Below, in pieces: positions 23,859 through 31,811 of a DNA stretch of 33,241 nt (the first letter of the stretch is position 1; each line of letters opens with the position of its first letter). This DNA comes from an uncultured Lachnospiraceae bacterium (lineage in GTDB: Bacteria > Bacillota > Clostridia > Lachnospirales > Lachnospiraceae): assembly GCA_910588895.1 (NCBI GenBank), contig CAJUSS010000020.1, positions 1 to 33,241 of the forward strand, read 5' to 3'. Below the pieces are notes generated by a model. That model did no database searches, was not told the DNA's origin, and was given only the letters and a program-made list of their open reading frames with translations. A program made the translations under genes and the position numbers.

Positions 23859-24005
23859 CTACAAAGCCCTTTTTATCAAGTCCTCCACAGTCGGCGCCAG
23901 CATCTTGCAAGGCATACACTGATCCGCATAAAGATCCACCGTCACTGCCTTCTCCGAACAAAGTACCTTTGTTTCAGGATCTTCTCTTGTTATCTTATCG
24001 ACCAT
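23859..24005 (-). pseudogene. Truncated thioredoxin fragment (48 codons)
   Basis: Translation begins MVDKITRED and runs through AVTVDLYADQCMPCKMLAP to a TAG, the first half of a thioredoxin. The active site reads QCMPC (C30, C33) instead of WCGPC, and beta-3 to alpha-4, including the cis-Pro loop, is missing. Just past the stop, another frame reads DYFKVVKKM, which fits the next thioredoxin strand, so the gene appears decayed by frameshift and stop. It overlaps the upstream 57-codon gene by 11 nt; only a weak GAGAGA site precedes it. It might still be translated, but normal thioredoxin activity is unlikely. Confidence 0.6.
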
Positions 24006-24168
24006 TTTTTTCTATCTCTCTTTTTTTTTCAGTTTCATCCTTCTGTCCCCCTAATCGCCGCTCCACCTCTGTCAGGGACCGTTTCCACCGGAGCACCTCT
24101 TGATCCAGTGCCTGGTTCCCGCTCATCTTTTTTCCCAGCTCCTTCTTGATCTTATCCGAAAATCCCAT
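23995..24168 (-). CDS. Small charged coiled-coil-like protein, 57 aa
   Basis: MGFSDKIKKELGKKMSG start, then a Lys/Glu/Arg-rich helix to the C-terminus (SLTEVERRLGG, then ETEKKREIEKNGR). CGGAGC lies 7 nt before the ATG. It overlaps the thioredoxin fragment by 11 nt and follows trmB by about 110 nt on the same strand. No family is recognised. It is probably a real small ORF, perhaps part of the same decaying locus. The remaining trmB-proximal gap (24169-24277) has a short open frame without a good start and nothing else. Confidence 0.45.
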   Translation of the reverse strand: MGFSDKIKKELGKKMSGNQALDQEVLRWKRSLTEVERRLGGQKDETEKKREIEKNGR

Positions 24169-24277
24169 GCTGCCGCTCCGTGCGCCTGCTTTTTCTTAAT
24201 CTTATGAAGAGTCCGTCCCATCCATTCCTCTGTTGACCTTATCCGAAAAAACTTCCTCTCCATACTTTACCGTGTGC

Positions 24278-24913
24278 TTATCGGAGGGCGGTCAATCTGC
24301 AGATCTTCTTCCCCTCTGCCGCGAACTTAGCCTCATATTCTGTCATCACATTCCCTTTTGCCATATCGGAATGATAGAGATCAAAGGTATGACTGCAGAT
24401 CTTCCACCCGCATGCGGCGATCGACTCTAAAGAATAACGAAAGAGCGCTTCATTATCCGTCTTAAATTCCAACGATCCGTCCGCCGCCAGGATCTGGTCG
24501 TAAACGGCCATGAACCGAGGGGAGGTCAGGCGGCGCTTCGCATGACGGTCTTTGGGCCAGGGATCGGAAAAGTTCAGATAGATCTTCGAGACTTCTCCCT
24601 TTTCAAAAATGTCGGTCAGCTCCCCGGCATCCACACAGAGGAACCAGATGTTGGTCAGCTCCGTCTGTCCCCTCTTTTCTAATGCCCGTAATAGCACACT
24701 GGAATACCGTTCGATCCCGATATAGTTCTTATCCGGATGGCTTTCGGCCAACTCCATGATGAATCTTCCCTTTCCCATCCCTACCTCTATCTCGATGGGA
24801 TCCTTTTTTCCAAATCGCTCTGCCCAGGATCCTTTTTCCTTTTGCGGCTCCTGGACCACATATGGGCTGCTTGCTATCTTTTCCTCCGCATCCCGTATAT
24901 GGCGTAATCTCAT
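24278..24913 (-). CDS. trmB: tRNA (guanine-N7-)-methyltransferase (TrmB)
   Basis: SAM-dependent Rossmann methyltransferase forming m7G46 in tRNA variable loops. 211 aa, usual length. SAM motif IEIEVGMGKGRFIMELA, the NFSDPWPKDRHAKRRLTSP block characteristic of TrmB, and a C-terminal TEYEAKF motif are all present. ATG at 24913 (MRLRHIRDAEEK) is chosen because GGAGGG lies 7 nt before it; an ATG five codons earlier would place that site inside the coding region. Confidence 0.96.
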   Translation of the reverse strand: MRLRHIRDAEEKIASSPYVVQEPQKEKGSWAERFGKKDPIEIEVGMGKGRFIMELAESHPDKNYIGIERYSSVLLRALEKRGQTELTNIWFLCVDAGELTDIFEKGEVSKIYLNFSDPWPKDRHAKRRLTSPRFMAVYDQILAADGSLEFKTDNEALFRYSLESIAACGWKICSHTFDLYHSDMAKGNVMTEYEAKFAAEGKKICRLTALR

Positions 24914-24952
24914 ATCCGGTCCCTCCATTCATGATGGCCTGTTCAGCCAAAA

Positions 24953-24981
24953 ATAATACCAGAGCATACAAACTATGACAG
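24953..24981 (-). promoter_or_regulatory. Predicted promoter of trmB
   Basis: Minus-strand -35 CTGTCA (24976-24981), 17-bp spacer, -10 TATTAT (24953-24958). Moderate match only. It lies in the AT-rich divergent gap shared with the SH3b gene. Confidence 0.45.
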
Positions 24982-25048
24982 GAATTTTAAAAAATTATAA
25001 CACTAAGATAAAATTTTTACAATACCATAAAAAAATGAGAAAATCATA

Positions 25049-25076
25049 TGTACAATTTGTCGAAATATTGTATAAT
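25049..25076 (+). promoter_or_regulatory. Predicted promoter of the HEPN-like/SH3b gene
   Basis: Plus-strand -35 TGTACA (25049-25054), 16-bp spacer, -10 TATAAT (25071-25076); the leader of about 58 nt ends in AAGGAGG. Confidence 0.55.
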
Positions 25077-25140
25077 AAGGGTGATACCAGGGTGAAAAGA
25101 TCATGTATCGATAGACATACCATTAAGGAGGACCTGCTAT

Positions 25141-25986
25141 ATGGCAGAAGCTGCAAACATCTGGGACAAGATCCAACAAGGCGTAAAGGAAACAGAGCGA
25201 CTGATCGCGCAAAAGCAGTATGATCTGGCTATGGTAAGATCCAGGCAGACCCTGGAATATATGGTAAAGAGCCTTGGCGCACGAGCCTGCATCATCGACG
25301 GGGATCTGTCGGATACGATCGACCAGCTTTATGACGGACAATGGATCACCAAGACCACGAAGGATCACTATCATAAGCTGCGGATGCTGGGAAATAAAGC
25401 AGTCCATGAAGGAAATGATAACCCGGCAGATGCCAACCAGGCCTATCGTATCCTGGCGGATGAATTTTATACCTTTGCCAATGACTACAATCCGAACCGT
25501 CGTCGGCCCCAGAGACCATCCGCCTCCTCCAGGCCAAAGGGCGGTCCCGGTCCTGCCCGCAAACGAAAGAAACGGAAAAAAGCGCCGGCCCTTGGGATCT
25601 TTGGGATCCTCCTCCCGGTCCTTTTAGTGATCGTCTTGTCGATCTTTATCGTGCGTTTACTGGTCCCGGATAAAGATGGAAAGGAGACCAGCGCACCGGA
25701 GACCACGCCGACCATGATGACACAGCCAGAGACCTTACCGCCGGAGACGGAACCGACCACACCGGAGGAGACCGAGCCGACTACGGAGGAGACCACGACC
25801 TCCACGGTCTATAAGACCACCTCCACCTTAAATGTCCGTTCCATGCCCTCTACCGATTCCAGGATCTTAGTCCAGCTGGCTCCCGGAGAAGAGGTCACGG
25901 TCATCGGTGTCCACGATCAGCAATGGAGCATCATCAGCTATGAGGGACAGGACGCCTATGTGGCCACCGCTTACCTTACCCAATGA
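25141..25986 (+). CDS. Membrane protein with cytoplasmic DUF4145/HEPN-like domain and extracellular SH3b domain
   Basis: 281 aa in four parts. Residues about 1-117 are helical and end in KLRMLGNKAVHEG (residues 79-91), the hallmark of DUF4145/HEPN-like domains. Residues about 118-148 are a Pro/Arg/Lys-rich basic stretch; residues 151-175 one membrane helix; residues 180-220 a Thr/Glu/Pro-rich linker suited to crossing the wall. Residues about 222-281 are a bacterial SH3 domain (LNVRSMPSTDSRILVQL through VATAYL). The positive-inside rule puts the HEPN-like part in the cytoplasm and SH3b outside. AAGGAGG precedes the ATG and a strong terminator follows, so it is monocistronic. Function unknown; possibly wall sensing coupled to a cytoplasmic partner. 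Confidence 0.85.
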   Translation: MAEAANIWDKIQQGVKETERLIAQKQYDLAMVRSRQTLEYMVKSLGARACIIDGDLSDTIDQLYDGQWITKTTKDHYHKLRMLGNKAVHEGNDNPADANQAYRILADEFYTFANDYNPNRRRPQRPSASSRPKGGPGPARKRKKRKKAPALGIFGILLPVLLVIVLSIFIVRLLVPDKDGKETSAPETTPTMMTQPETLPPETEPTTPEETEPTTEETTTSTVYKTTSTLNVRSMPSTDSRILVQLAPGEEVTVIGVHDQQWSIISYEGQDAYVATAYLTQ

Positions 25987-25990
25987 TCAT

Positions 25991-26018
25991 AAGACCCGCC
26001 ATCCAGGCGGGTCTTTTC
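25991..26018 (+). terminator. Intrinsic terminator after the SH3b gene
   Basis: Stem AAGACCCGCC (25991-26000) / GGCGGGTCTT (26006-26015), 5-nt loop, followed by T's. It begins 4 nt past the stop codon. Confidence 0.9.
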
Positions 26019-26050
26019 TGATATGCAGACCCTCATTTTTCTATATTCCC

Positions 26051-26079
26051 TTGCATTTTCCCTGATCCTGTTATATGAT
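26051..26079 (+). promoter_or_regulatory. Predicted promoter of the DUF1461-dacF operon
   Basis: Plus-strand -35 TTGCAT (26051-26056), 17-bp spacer, -10 TATGAT (26074-26079); start expected near 26086. Confidence 0.6.
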
Positions 26080-26082
26080 TTC

Positions 26083-26108
26083 CTTGTCAGTGCTCCTTCA
26101 CTGACAAG
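26083..26108 (+). repeat. 10-bp perfect dyad at the predicted transcription start
   Basis: CTTGTCAGTG (26083-26092) and CACTGACAAG (26099-26108), 6-nt loop, placed at about -3 to +23. It could be a repressor operator or a 5'-terminal stem-loop protecting the mRNA. Confidence 0.6.
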
Positions 26109-26139
26109 CTAGAAAGAAGATAAAGCGAGGGATGAAGAG

Positions 26140-26835
26140 ATGAAAGACCATATCTATACCGTTTCCGGTATCCTCTCTGCCTTCTGCCTGATGTTCACCC
26201 TGCTGATCACATCGGTGGAAGCTGTATGCTACTGGACACCCGGTTATTTTGAAAAAGAATATACCAGATACCAGGTCTTAGATCGGCTGCCTTCCATGAC
26301 CATGGAGGACCTTCTCACGGTCACCGACGAGATGATGGATTATCTGAAAGGAGACCGGCCGGACCTTCATGTCCGCACCACTATGGGAGGAGAAGAGCGG
26401 GAATTTTTTACGGAACGGGAGATCGCCCATATGGAGGATGTCCAGGGACTTTTCCTGACCGCCATACTCCTGCGCCGGGCCTGTCTAGGCTTTATCTTAT
26501 TGACCGTCGCTGGTATCCTCCTGACCAAGGGAGACTTACGTCAGGTCCTTCCCAAGACCATTTTTTGGGGGAGCCTTTTATTCTTCGGCATTGCCGCTGT
26601 CTTAGGGATGATCGTTTCTACCGATTTTTCAAAGTACTTCATCGTTTTCCACCATATCTTTTTTGACAATGATCTATGGATCCTGGATCCGTCGGTGGAC
26701 ATGCTGATCAATATCGTGCCAGAGGGCTTTTTCAGCGATACAGCGGCCCGTATCCTTATCCTTTACGGCCTGTCCGCCCTGGTGGTCCTTTTGGTCTCCT
26801 TTATCCTGATGAGGAGAAAAAAGGGCAGTATCTGA
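26140..26835 (+). CDS. TIGR01906/DUF1461 family integral membrane protein
   Basis: 231 aa with an N-terminal membrane helix, an extracytoplasmic region of about 80 residues, then three or four further helices. The family block FHHIFFDNDLWILDPSVDML and NIVPEGFF near the C-terminus is clear. Molecular function is not known for the family. It lies 42 bp before the D-Ala-D-Ala carboxypeptidase gene on the same strand, so it is likely cotranscribed, which hints at an envelope role. GAGGGATGAAGAG precedes the ATG. Confidence 0.88.
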   Translation: MKDHIYTVSGILSAFCLMFTLLITSVEAVCYWTPGYFEKEYTRYQVLDRLPSMTMEDLLTVTDEMMDYLKGDRPDLHVRTTMGGEEREFFTEREIAHMEDVQGLFLTAILLRRACLGFILLTVAGILLTKGDLRQVLPKTIFWGSLLFFGIAAVLGMIVSTDFSKYFIVFHHIFFDNDLWILDPSVDMLINIVPEGFFSDTAARILILYGLSALVVLLVSFILMRRKKGSI

Positions 26836-26877
26836 TCACCTGACGCAGATATATCATTATAGAAGGAGAGATCCTAT

Positions 26878-28524
26878 TTGATCATGAAAAGACTATCATC
26901 CAGCCCCCATCCTATATCCAGATGGGCTGCCTCTACCATCAGCCTGTTCCTTTCCTTTTGCCTTACTATCTGTCCGGTCTTCGGTTTTTTTACCATCAAG
27001 GCCCAAGCAGAGGTATCCTGGCCTATGTCAAAGGGTATCCAGGCAGACGGCGGTATCTTGATGGATGCGGATTCAGGGACGATCCTCTTTGAGAAAAACG
27101 CGGACCAGCATTTCTACCCGGCCAGTATCACCAAGATCCTCACCGCACTGATCATCATCGAGAACTGCGATATGAACGATATCGTCACCTTTTCGGAAAA
27201 CGCGGTCAACAACGTAGAGTCCAATAGCTCCAATATGGCCGCCTCCCCGGGCGATCAGCTGAGCGTGCGGGACTGCCTCTACGGGCTGATGCTGGCCTCT
27301 GCCAACGAGGCGGCTAATGCCCTGGCAGAGCACTGCGCCGGCAGCATCGAGAATTTTGTGGAGATGATGAACCAGAAGGCCGCAAACCTGGGCTGCACGG
27401 GGAGCCATTTTGCCAATCCCAGCGGTCTGAACGATGAAGACCATTATGTGACAGCCAGAGATATGGCGATCATCACAAAGGCGGCGATCGAAAACCCCAC
27501 CTTTGTAGAGATCGACAGCGCTCTGTACTGGACCCATGCACCGATCAAGCATTACCCTGATCCGGAGGACCCCCACAATACGGTATATGCCCATCATTCC
27601 ATGTTAAAAAAGAACAATTCCCGCTATTATCCTGGTGCGTTCGCAGGAAAGACCGGCTATACCTCCCTGGCCGGGAACACGCTGGTCACCTGCGCCAGAC
27701 AGGACGGGATGACCTTGATCTGTGTGATATTAAATGGCCATCAGACCCATTATCAGGACACGAAGAGCCTTTTTGACTTTGGTTTCAAAAATTTCAGGAC
27801 TCTTCATGTGTCCGAATACGATCATTCCTACACAGCTCTGGAAGATGATATGGTCATCGCAGGACTGAACGCCACCCCTATCTCCAAGATCTCTCTGGAT
27901 GAAAGCTGCTACATCACCCTGCCCCGCTCTGCAGATCCCGATGATGTCACCTCAAGCTTAGACTATACGCTGGATCCTTCCGCCCCCTATGGGAGCATCG
28001 CCAGGATCTTTTATTCTTATGGAGACCGCGCGATCGGTTCTTCTTATCTGCTCCTAAAAGAAGACAGCGCACCTGTTGGCCGGGCCGCCGCGGTCCCTGA
28101 CATTTCCGAGACAGAGATCATCGGGATCCCCGAACCGACCACAAGGGCGTTAGAGCCCATGACAGAGGAGAAAGCCGATGCTCTTGCCCTGGCAGAAGCG
28201 CCTGACGGTGCAGCTGCAGTCCCCGATGGAGGATCTGAGACGGACGGGCAGGACCCTGACACATCTTCGGGGTTGTTCCATTTCACCTCCACTGTGTGGA
28301 TCGCTCTGGCTCTCACTGTTTTTTTAGCCGCCATCATCACCATCGCGGTTGTCATAAAGATCAGTCTGGAGGCCAAAGCCGACAGGCGGCGATATCTTTT
28401 TAATGAACGACGTAAGGAACGGCTGCGGGATATCGGACTGACCCAATCCGAGTTCGAGACGGTCCTCCGCCAGAGAAAGCCGCCCTCCTCTTCCTACCCC
28501 AGACAAAAACGCAAACGCCCCTAA
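26878..28524 (+). CDS. Serine-type D-alanyl-D-alanine carboxypeptidase (DacF-like PBP)
   Basis: Low-molecular-weight penicillin-binding protein trimming stem-peptide D-Ala outside the membrane. 548 aa. Signal peptide about 16-45. Catalytic motifs: S83-I-T-K86, S141-A-N143 and K258-T-G260. A stalk follows from about 300, then an acidic Pro/Ala-rich segment (about 405-465). A C-terminal membrane helix lies at about 473-495, with a basic cytoplasmic tail of about 50 residues that is longer than in typical DacF. The start is probably TTG at 26878, 9 nt from AAGGAG; ATG at 26884 is the alternative and is 15 nt away. Confidence 0.92.
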   Translation: MIMKRLSSSPHPISRWAASTISLFLSFCLTICPVFGFFTIKAQAEVSWPMSKGIQADGGILMDADSGTILFEKNADQHFYPASITKILTALIIIENCDMNDIVTFSENAVNNVESNSSNMAASPGDQLSVRDCLYGLMLASANEAANALAEHCAGSIENFVEMMNQKAANLGCTGSHFANPSGLNDEDHYVTARDMAIITKAAIENPTFVEIDSALYWTHAPIKHYPDPEDPHNTVYAHHSMLKKNNSRYYPGAFAGKTGYTSLAGNTLVTCARQDGMTLICVILNGHQTHYQDTKSLFDFGFKNFRTLHVSEYDHSYTALEDDMVIAGLNATPISKISLDESCYITLPRSADPDDVTSSLDYTLDPSAPYGSIARIFYSYGDRAIGSSYLLLKEDSAPVGRAAAVPDISETEIIGIPEPTTRALEPMTEEKADALALAEAPDGAAAVPDGGSETDGQDPDTSSGLFHFTSTVWIALALTVFLAAIITIAVVIKISLEAKADRRRYLFNERRKERLRDIGLTQSEFETVLRQRKPPSSSYPRQKRKRP

Positions 28525-28585
28525 GGCCCCTTCCCTTTATCTTCACACCTATACACTTCTTAACAAAAATGCAACGGGTCTTTAC

Positions 28586-28614
28586 TTGACCTTATGACCA
28601 GAGCCTATCATAAT
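28586..28614 (+). promoter_or_regulatory. Predicted promoter of the Kdp-like two-component operon
   Basis: Plus-strand -35 TTGACC (28586-28591), 17-bp spacer, -10 CATAAT (28609-28614). Leader about 20 nt with AGGAGGGG. Confidence 0.6.
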
Positions 28615-28641
28615 GGATAAAGAAAAGGAGGGGCGTTCTGG

Positions 28642-29781
28642 ATGGGAAGATGGGTATGGACAAGCAGGCTGTCCCAGAAAAAAGAAGAAAAAAAAACAGG
28701 TCCCATCATCTATGGACCGACTAAAAACATCCTTATCTCCAGCATCATCTTGTCTACTGCTACCCTGCTGGCCTTCTTGTTTTTCCATTTAGGAAACAAT
28801 ACAACCAGCGTAGCGATCATCTATATCCTGGCCGTGGTGTTCATCGCCCGCTATGCGGACGGGTATGCCCCTGGGATCATCGCTTCTTTTGTAGGCGTGA
28901 TCTGTGTGAACTATGTGTTCACCTACCCCTTCATGAAGATCGATTTTACCATGGACGGTTATCCGGTGACCTTTTTAGGCATGATCATCATCTCCAGTAT
29001 CATCAGCACCATGACCTCCCATCTAAAGCAGCAGAATAAGATCATCCAGGAGCGTGAAAAGATGCTGCTGGAGGCTGAAAAAGAGACCATGCGGGCCAAT
29101 CTCCTGCGGGCGATCTCTCATGATTTAAGGACCCCTCTGACCGGGATCATCGGCACCTGCAGCGCCTGTCTGGATGAACAGGGATGTCTCTCTGCAGATG
29201 AACAAAAGGTCCTGATCCGGAACATCCAGGAAGATGCCAACTGGCTGCTCAACATGGTCGAGAACCTCCTGACCATCACCCGCATCCGCACCAATGATAT
29301 GGTGATCCACAAGACCTCAGAGCTTTTAGAGGAGGTGGTCTCCGAAGCCGTCCAGCGGCTGCGGAAACGACTCCCCAATATCGAGATCGATGTGCAGATA
29401 CCGGAAGATCTTATCATGATCCCCATGGATGCCATGCTGATCGAACAAGTCCTGATCGACCTGATGGAGAACGCTTATTATCACGGAGCCTCTGACCGGC
29501 CAATCACTCTCCGGTCCTCTGTCTTTGGCTCTTACGTTTACATCCGTATCCTGGATATGGGCGCCGGGATCCCGGAGGAGGTACTTGGATCCATATTTGA
29601 CGGAAATCCCTCCGCCCCAAGCCAATGCGGCGATACCCGAAAGGGGATGGGGATCGGACTGACCATTTGCCAAACGATCGTGAAAGCCCACGGAGGCCAG
29701 ATCTATGCATCCAATCACGAAAGCGGCGCAGAGCTGACATTCTGCCTGCCTCTTGGAGAGGAGAAGGAAGATGAACCTTAA
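28642..29781 (+). CDS. KdpD-like sensor histidine kinase lacking the N-terminal KdpD domains
   Basis: 379 aa. Three or four membrane helices between about 28 and 122 form a DUF4118-type (KdpD membrane) module. A coiled linker leads to the dimerisation/phosphoacceptor helix with H160 in AISHDLRTPLTG, then an ATPase domain with the N box (DLMENAYYHG), G1 (DMGAGIPEE) and G2 (GMGIGLTICQ). The KdpD sensor and Usp-like cytoplasmic domains (about 400 residues in the classical protein) are absent. Its stop overlaps the response regulator start by 11 nt. The signal may be K+ or turgor as in KdpD, but no kdpFABC is nearby, so this is unproven. Confidence 0.9.
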   Translation: MGRWVWTSRLSQKKEEKKTGPIIYGPTKNILISSIILSTATLLAFLFFHLGNNTTSVAIIYILAVVFIARYADGYAPGIIASFVGVICVNYVFTYPFMKIDFTMDGYPVTFLGMIIISSIISTMTSHLKQQNKIIQEREKMLLEAEKETMRANLLRAISHDLRTPLTGIIGTCSACLDEQGCLSADEQKVLIRNIQEDANWLLNMVENLLTITRIRTNDMVIHKTSELLEEVVSEAVQRLRKRLPNIEIDVQIPEDLIMIPMDAMLIEQVLIDLMENAYYHGASDRPITLRSSVFGSYVYIRILDMGAGIPEEVLGSIFDGNPSAPSQCGDTRKGMGIGLTICQTIVKAHGGQIYASNHESGAELTFCLPLGEEKEDEP

Positions 29782-30478
29782 ACCCACCATCATCATCATC
29801 GAGGATGAAAAAAACATCTGTGATTTTATCCGCACCACACTGACCGCCCATGGCTATAAGGCGATCACCGCCTCCTCCGGCCAGGAGGGTTTTTCCTTTA
29901 TCACCTCCTATCTCCCGGACCTGATCCTTTTAGATCTGGGCCTTCCGGATATCGATGGGATAGAGATCATCAAAAATGTGCGGGAATGGTCCCTGATCCC
30001 GATCATCGTCATCTCCGCAAGGAGCCAGGAGGAAGAAAAGGTCCTGGCCCTGGACAGCGGCTGCGATGATTATATCACAAAGCCTTTTGGGATCTCCGAG
30101 CTTTTAGCCAGGATCCGCACCGCCCTGCGCCGCCATCACGCCAGTAAAGCGCTCTCCGGCCCGCAGCCCATATATACCTGTGATGACCTGACCATCGACC
30201 TTGCAAAACGTCTGGTGACCTTAAAGGGACAGGAGGTCCATCTGACCCAGATCGAATATAAGCTGGTCTCTCTCCTGGCCCAGAACAGCGGACGGGTATT
30301 GACCTATGACTATATCATCCATACCATCTGGGGGCCATACGCAGATAATAACAACAACCAGATCCTCCGGGTGAACATGGCCCATATCCGCCGCAAGCTT
30401 GAGAATAACCCGGCAGAGCCCCACTACATCTTCACAGAGATCGGTGTAGGATACCGGATGAAAGAGAGTCAGTCCTGA
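29771..30478 (+). CDS. KdpE/OmpR-family response regulator
   Basis: 235 aa. Receiver domain about 5-118 with acidic pocket E11-D12, phosphoacceptor D55 (LLDLGLPDIDG), S82 and K104 (DYITKPFG). The C-terminal OmpR winged helix spans about 140-232 (LTQIEYKLVSLLAQNSGRVL, ending with a GVGYRM wing). The ATG at 29771 follows AGGAGAAGGAAG inside the kinase gene; an upstream in-frame ATG is less well placed. It is cotranscribed and coupled with the kinase. Targets are not visible here. Confidence 0.93.
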   Translation: MNLKPTIIIIEDEKNICDFIRTTLTAHGYKAITASSGQEGFSFITSYLPDLILLDLGLPDIDGIEIIKNVREWSLIPIIVISARSQEEEKVLALDSGCDDYITKPFGISELLARIRTALRRHHASKALSGPQPIYTCDDLTIDLAKRLVTLKGQEVHLTQIEYKLVSLLAQNSGRVLTYDYIIHTIWGPYADNNNNQILRVNMAHIRRKLENNPAEPHYIFTEIGVGYRMKESQS

Positions 30479-30519
30479 CCCCAGACTGTCCCTCCGGCTA
30501 TCCTTCTGACCATCATCTT

Positions 30520-30547
30520 GGCTGCCCTGACAATGGGCAGCCTTTTT
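30520..30547 (+). terminator. Intrinsic terminator of the two-component operon
   Basis: GGCTGCCC (30520-30527) / GGGCAGCC (30535-30542), 7-nt loop, followed by TTTTT (30543-30547). Confidence 0.88.
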
Positions 30548-30576
30548 GTCCTATCTTTTCTGTCCTCTTTATTTTT

Positions 30577-31581
30577 TCATCGCTCTTTCTTTGTGCTCTC
30601 CGTTTCCATACTGCTTTTTTCCGGACTGCTCTTTCCTGTCCTTCGGTTCCGTACCTCCTCTTTTTTCCGGGCGATGAGCGCTGCCCCCTCTTCATCGGTG
30701 GCTTTTGTGATCCGGACAGCAAAAATCCCTCCGTCCTCTGCCTTCTTGATCCGGATCTTTCCCCGCATCAGGCCGTGCTCCGGGCAGACCGCCAGACATT
30801 CATATAGCTTTGGGTTCACGGAAAACCACCGGATCTTCTTCCGGAGCATCCTGCGGCAGCCGGTGCAGTACATATCGTTCACCCGCTTATCCGACATAGC
30901 CCCTTCCTTGCTCTTAAACGGTCTGGAGATATATTTCGTATAGCCGGGAAAGGAAAGATAGACCTCCTCCTCCTCCCTTTCCGGGATCCGATAGTAGTCT
31001 ACGGAAAAAAACGCCTTGACCTGCTCAAACCCCATACTGGCCATCACTTGTCCTGTATAATAGGCATCATCCAAGGCATGGTGAAAGGGCCTCTCCTCCT
31101 CCACAGGGATCTTCTGCTCCTCCACTGCCAGATCTAAGGAGACCTTCTGCTTTCCATCCCCACACCTCAAGCTGTAGAGCTTCTGCAGATCATAGTATAA
31201 AAGAGGCATAGGGAATGGGATCTCCAACCCATGATAGACCATGTTCCGCTGCAGCTCCACCAGATCCATAGATCCCCAGGTGACAAACCGATAGTCTTCC
31301 CCACACCATTTTAAAAATAAGTCCATGGCCTGTCCAAACGCTATCCCTTCCCGCCTTAAAGTCTCCATTTTTAGATGGGTCACTTCGGATATCTTATAAT
31401 GCATCTGCGTATAGACCATCGGACAGATCAGCTGTCTGAACTCGTCCTCCTGCTTTAGTTTCTCATCCAGCTTTACAGCCCCGATCTCGATGATCTCAAA
31501 AGGAAGATGGTCGATGGCCCCTTCCTTTCCTTTTGGGCTCTGGTTCCACTCCAGATCAAATACGATATAATGCACGATCAT
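30577..31581 (-). CDS. DEDDh 3'-5' exonuclease, KapD-like, with zinc-ribbon-like C-terminus
   Basis: 334 aa. The exonuclease domain spans about 1-185. D9 and E11 are in FDLEWNQ; the mid Asp is in TWGSMDLVELQRN; the catalytic His/Asp are in PFHHALDDAYYTG. This order fits the DEDDh class close to KapD/ERI-type exonucleases. A C-terminal part has C-x2-C (MYCTGCRRM) and a later C-x2-H (VCPEHG), a possible zinc ribbon, then a Lys/Glu/Ser-rich tail. The frame is open upstream to 31656, but the predicted promoter sits there. The ATG at 31581 starts the beta-strand of the fold, although its ribosome binding site (GTGG) is weak. RNA or DNA substrate is undecided. Confidence 0.85.
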   Translation of the reverse strand: MIVHYIVFDLEWNQSPKGKEGAIDHLPFEIIEIGAVKLDEKLKQEDEFRQLICPMVYTQMHYKISEVTHLKMETLRREGIAFGQAMDLFLKWCGEDYRFVTWGSMDLVELQRNMVYHGLEIPFPMPLLYYDLQKLYSLRCGDGKQKVSLDLAVEEQKIPVEEERPFHHALDDAYYTGQVMASMGFEQVKAFFSVDYYRIPEREEEEVYLSFPGYTKYISRPFKSKEGAMSDKRVNDMYCTGCRRMLRKKIRWFSVNPKLYECLAVCPEHGLMRGKIRIKKAEDGGIFAVRITKATDEEGAALIARKKEEVRNRRTGKSSPEKSSMETESTKKER

Positions 31582-31627
31582 CACCACATTTCTAGAATAT
31601 AAACTGCGTTTGATAGATATTCTTTTC

Positions 31628-31656
31628 ATTTTATCACATGCCGATACGGATCTCAA
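31628..31656 (-). promoter_or_regulatory. Predicted promoter of the exonuclease gene
   Basis: Minus-strand -35 TTGAGA (31651-31656), 17-bp spacer, -10 TAAAAT (31628-31633). It excludes the more upstream start codons. Confidence 0.6.
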
Positions 31657-31758
31657 CCAGGGATCTTCGCAGTCAGCGTCGAGGAATAAACCTCATTATA
31701 GAACATATGTTCCGTCATATCCTTTTCTGTTGGATCATTATCCTTTCAACGACTACGG

Positions 31759-31811
31759 TTATCCACAACGATCGGGCATGGTCAGCCTGTTATCGACTCT
31801 TTTGTGGATAA
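31759..31811. promoter_or_regulatory. Two exact DnaA boxes in inverted orientation
   Basis: TTATCCACA at 31759-31767 (plus) and its exact reverse complement at 31803-31811, 35 bp apart, inside the probable transposase remnant. They could be chance, but two exact 9-mers this close are uncommon. Confidence 0.5.

Noticed and set aside
29326..29851. 170- and 115-codon minus-strand frames opposite the kinase and regulator genes
   Set aside because: Shadows of the strongly supported two-component genes.
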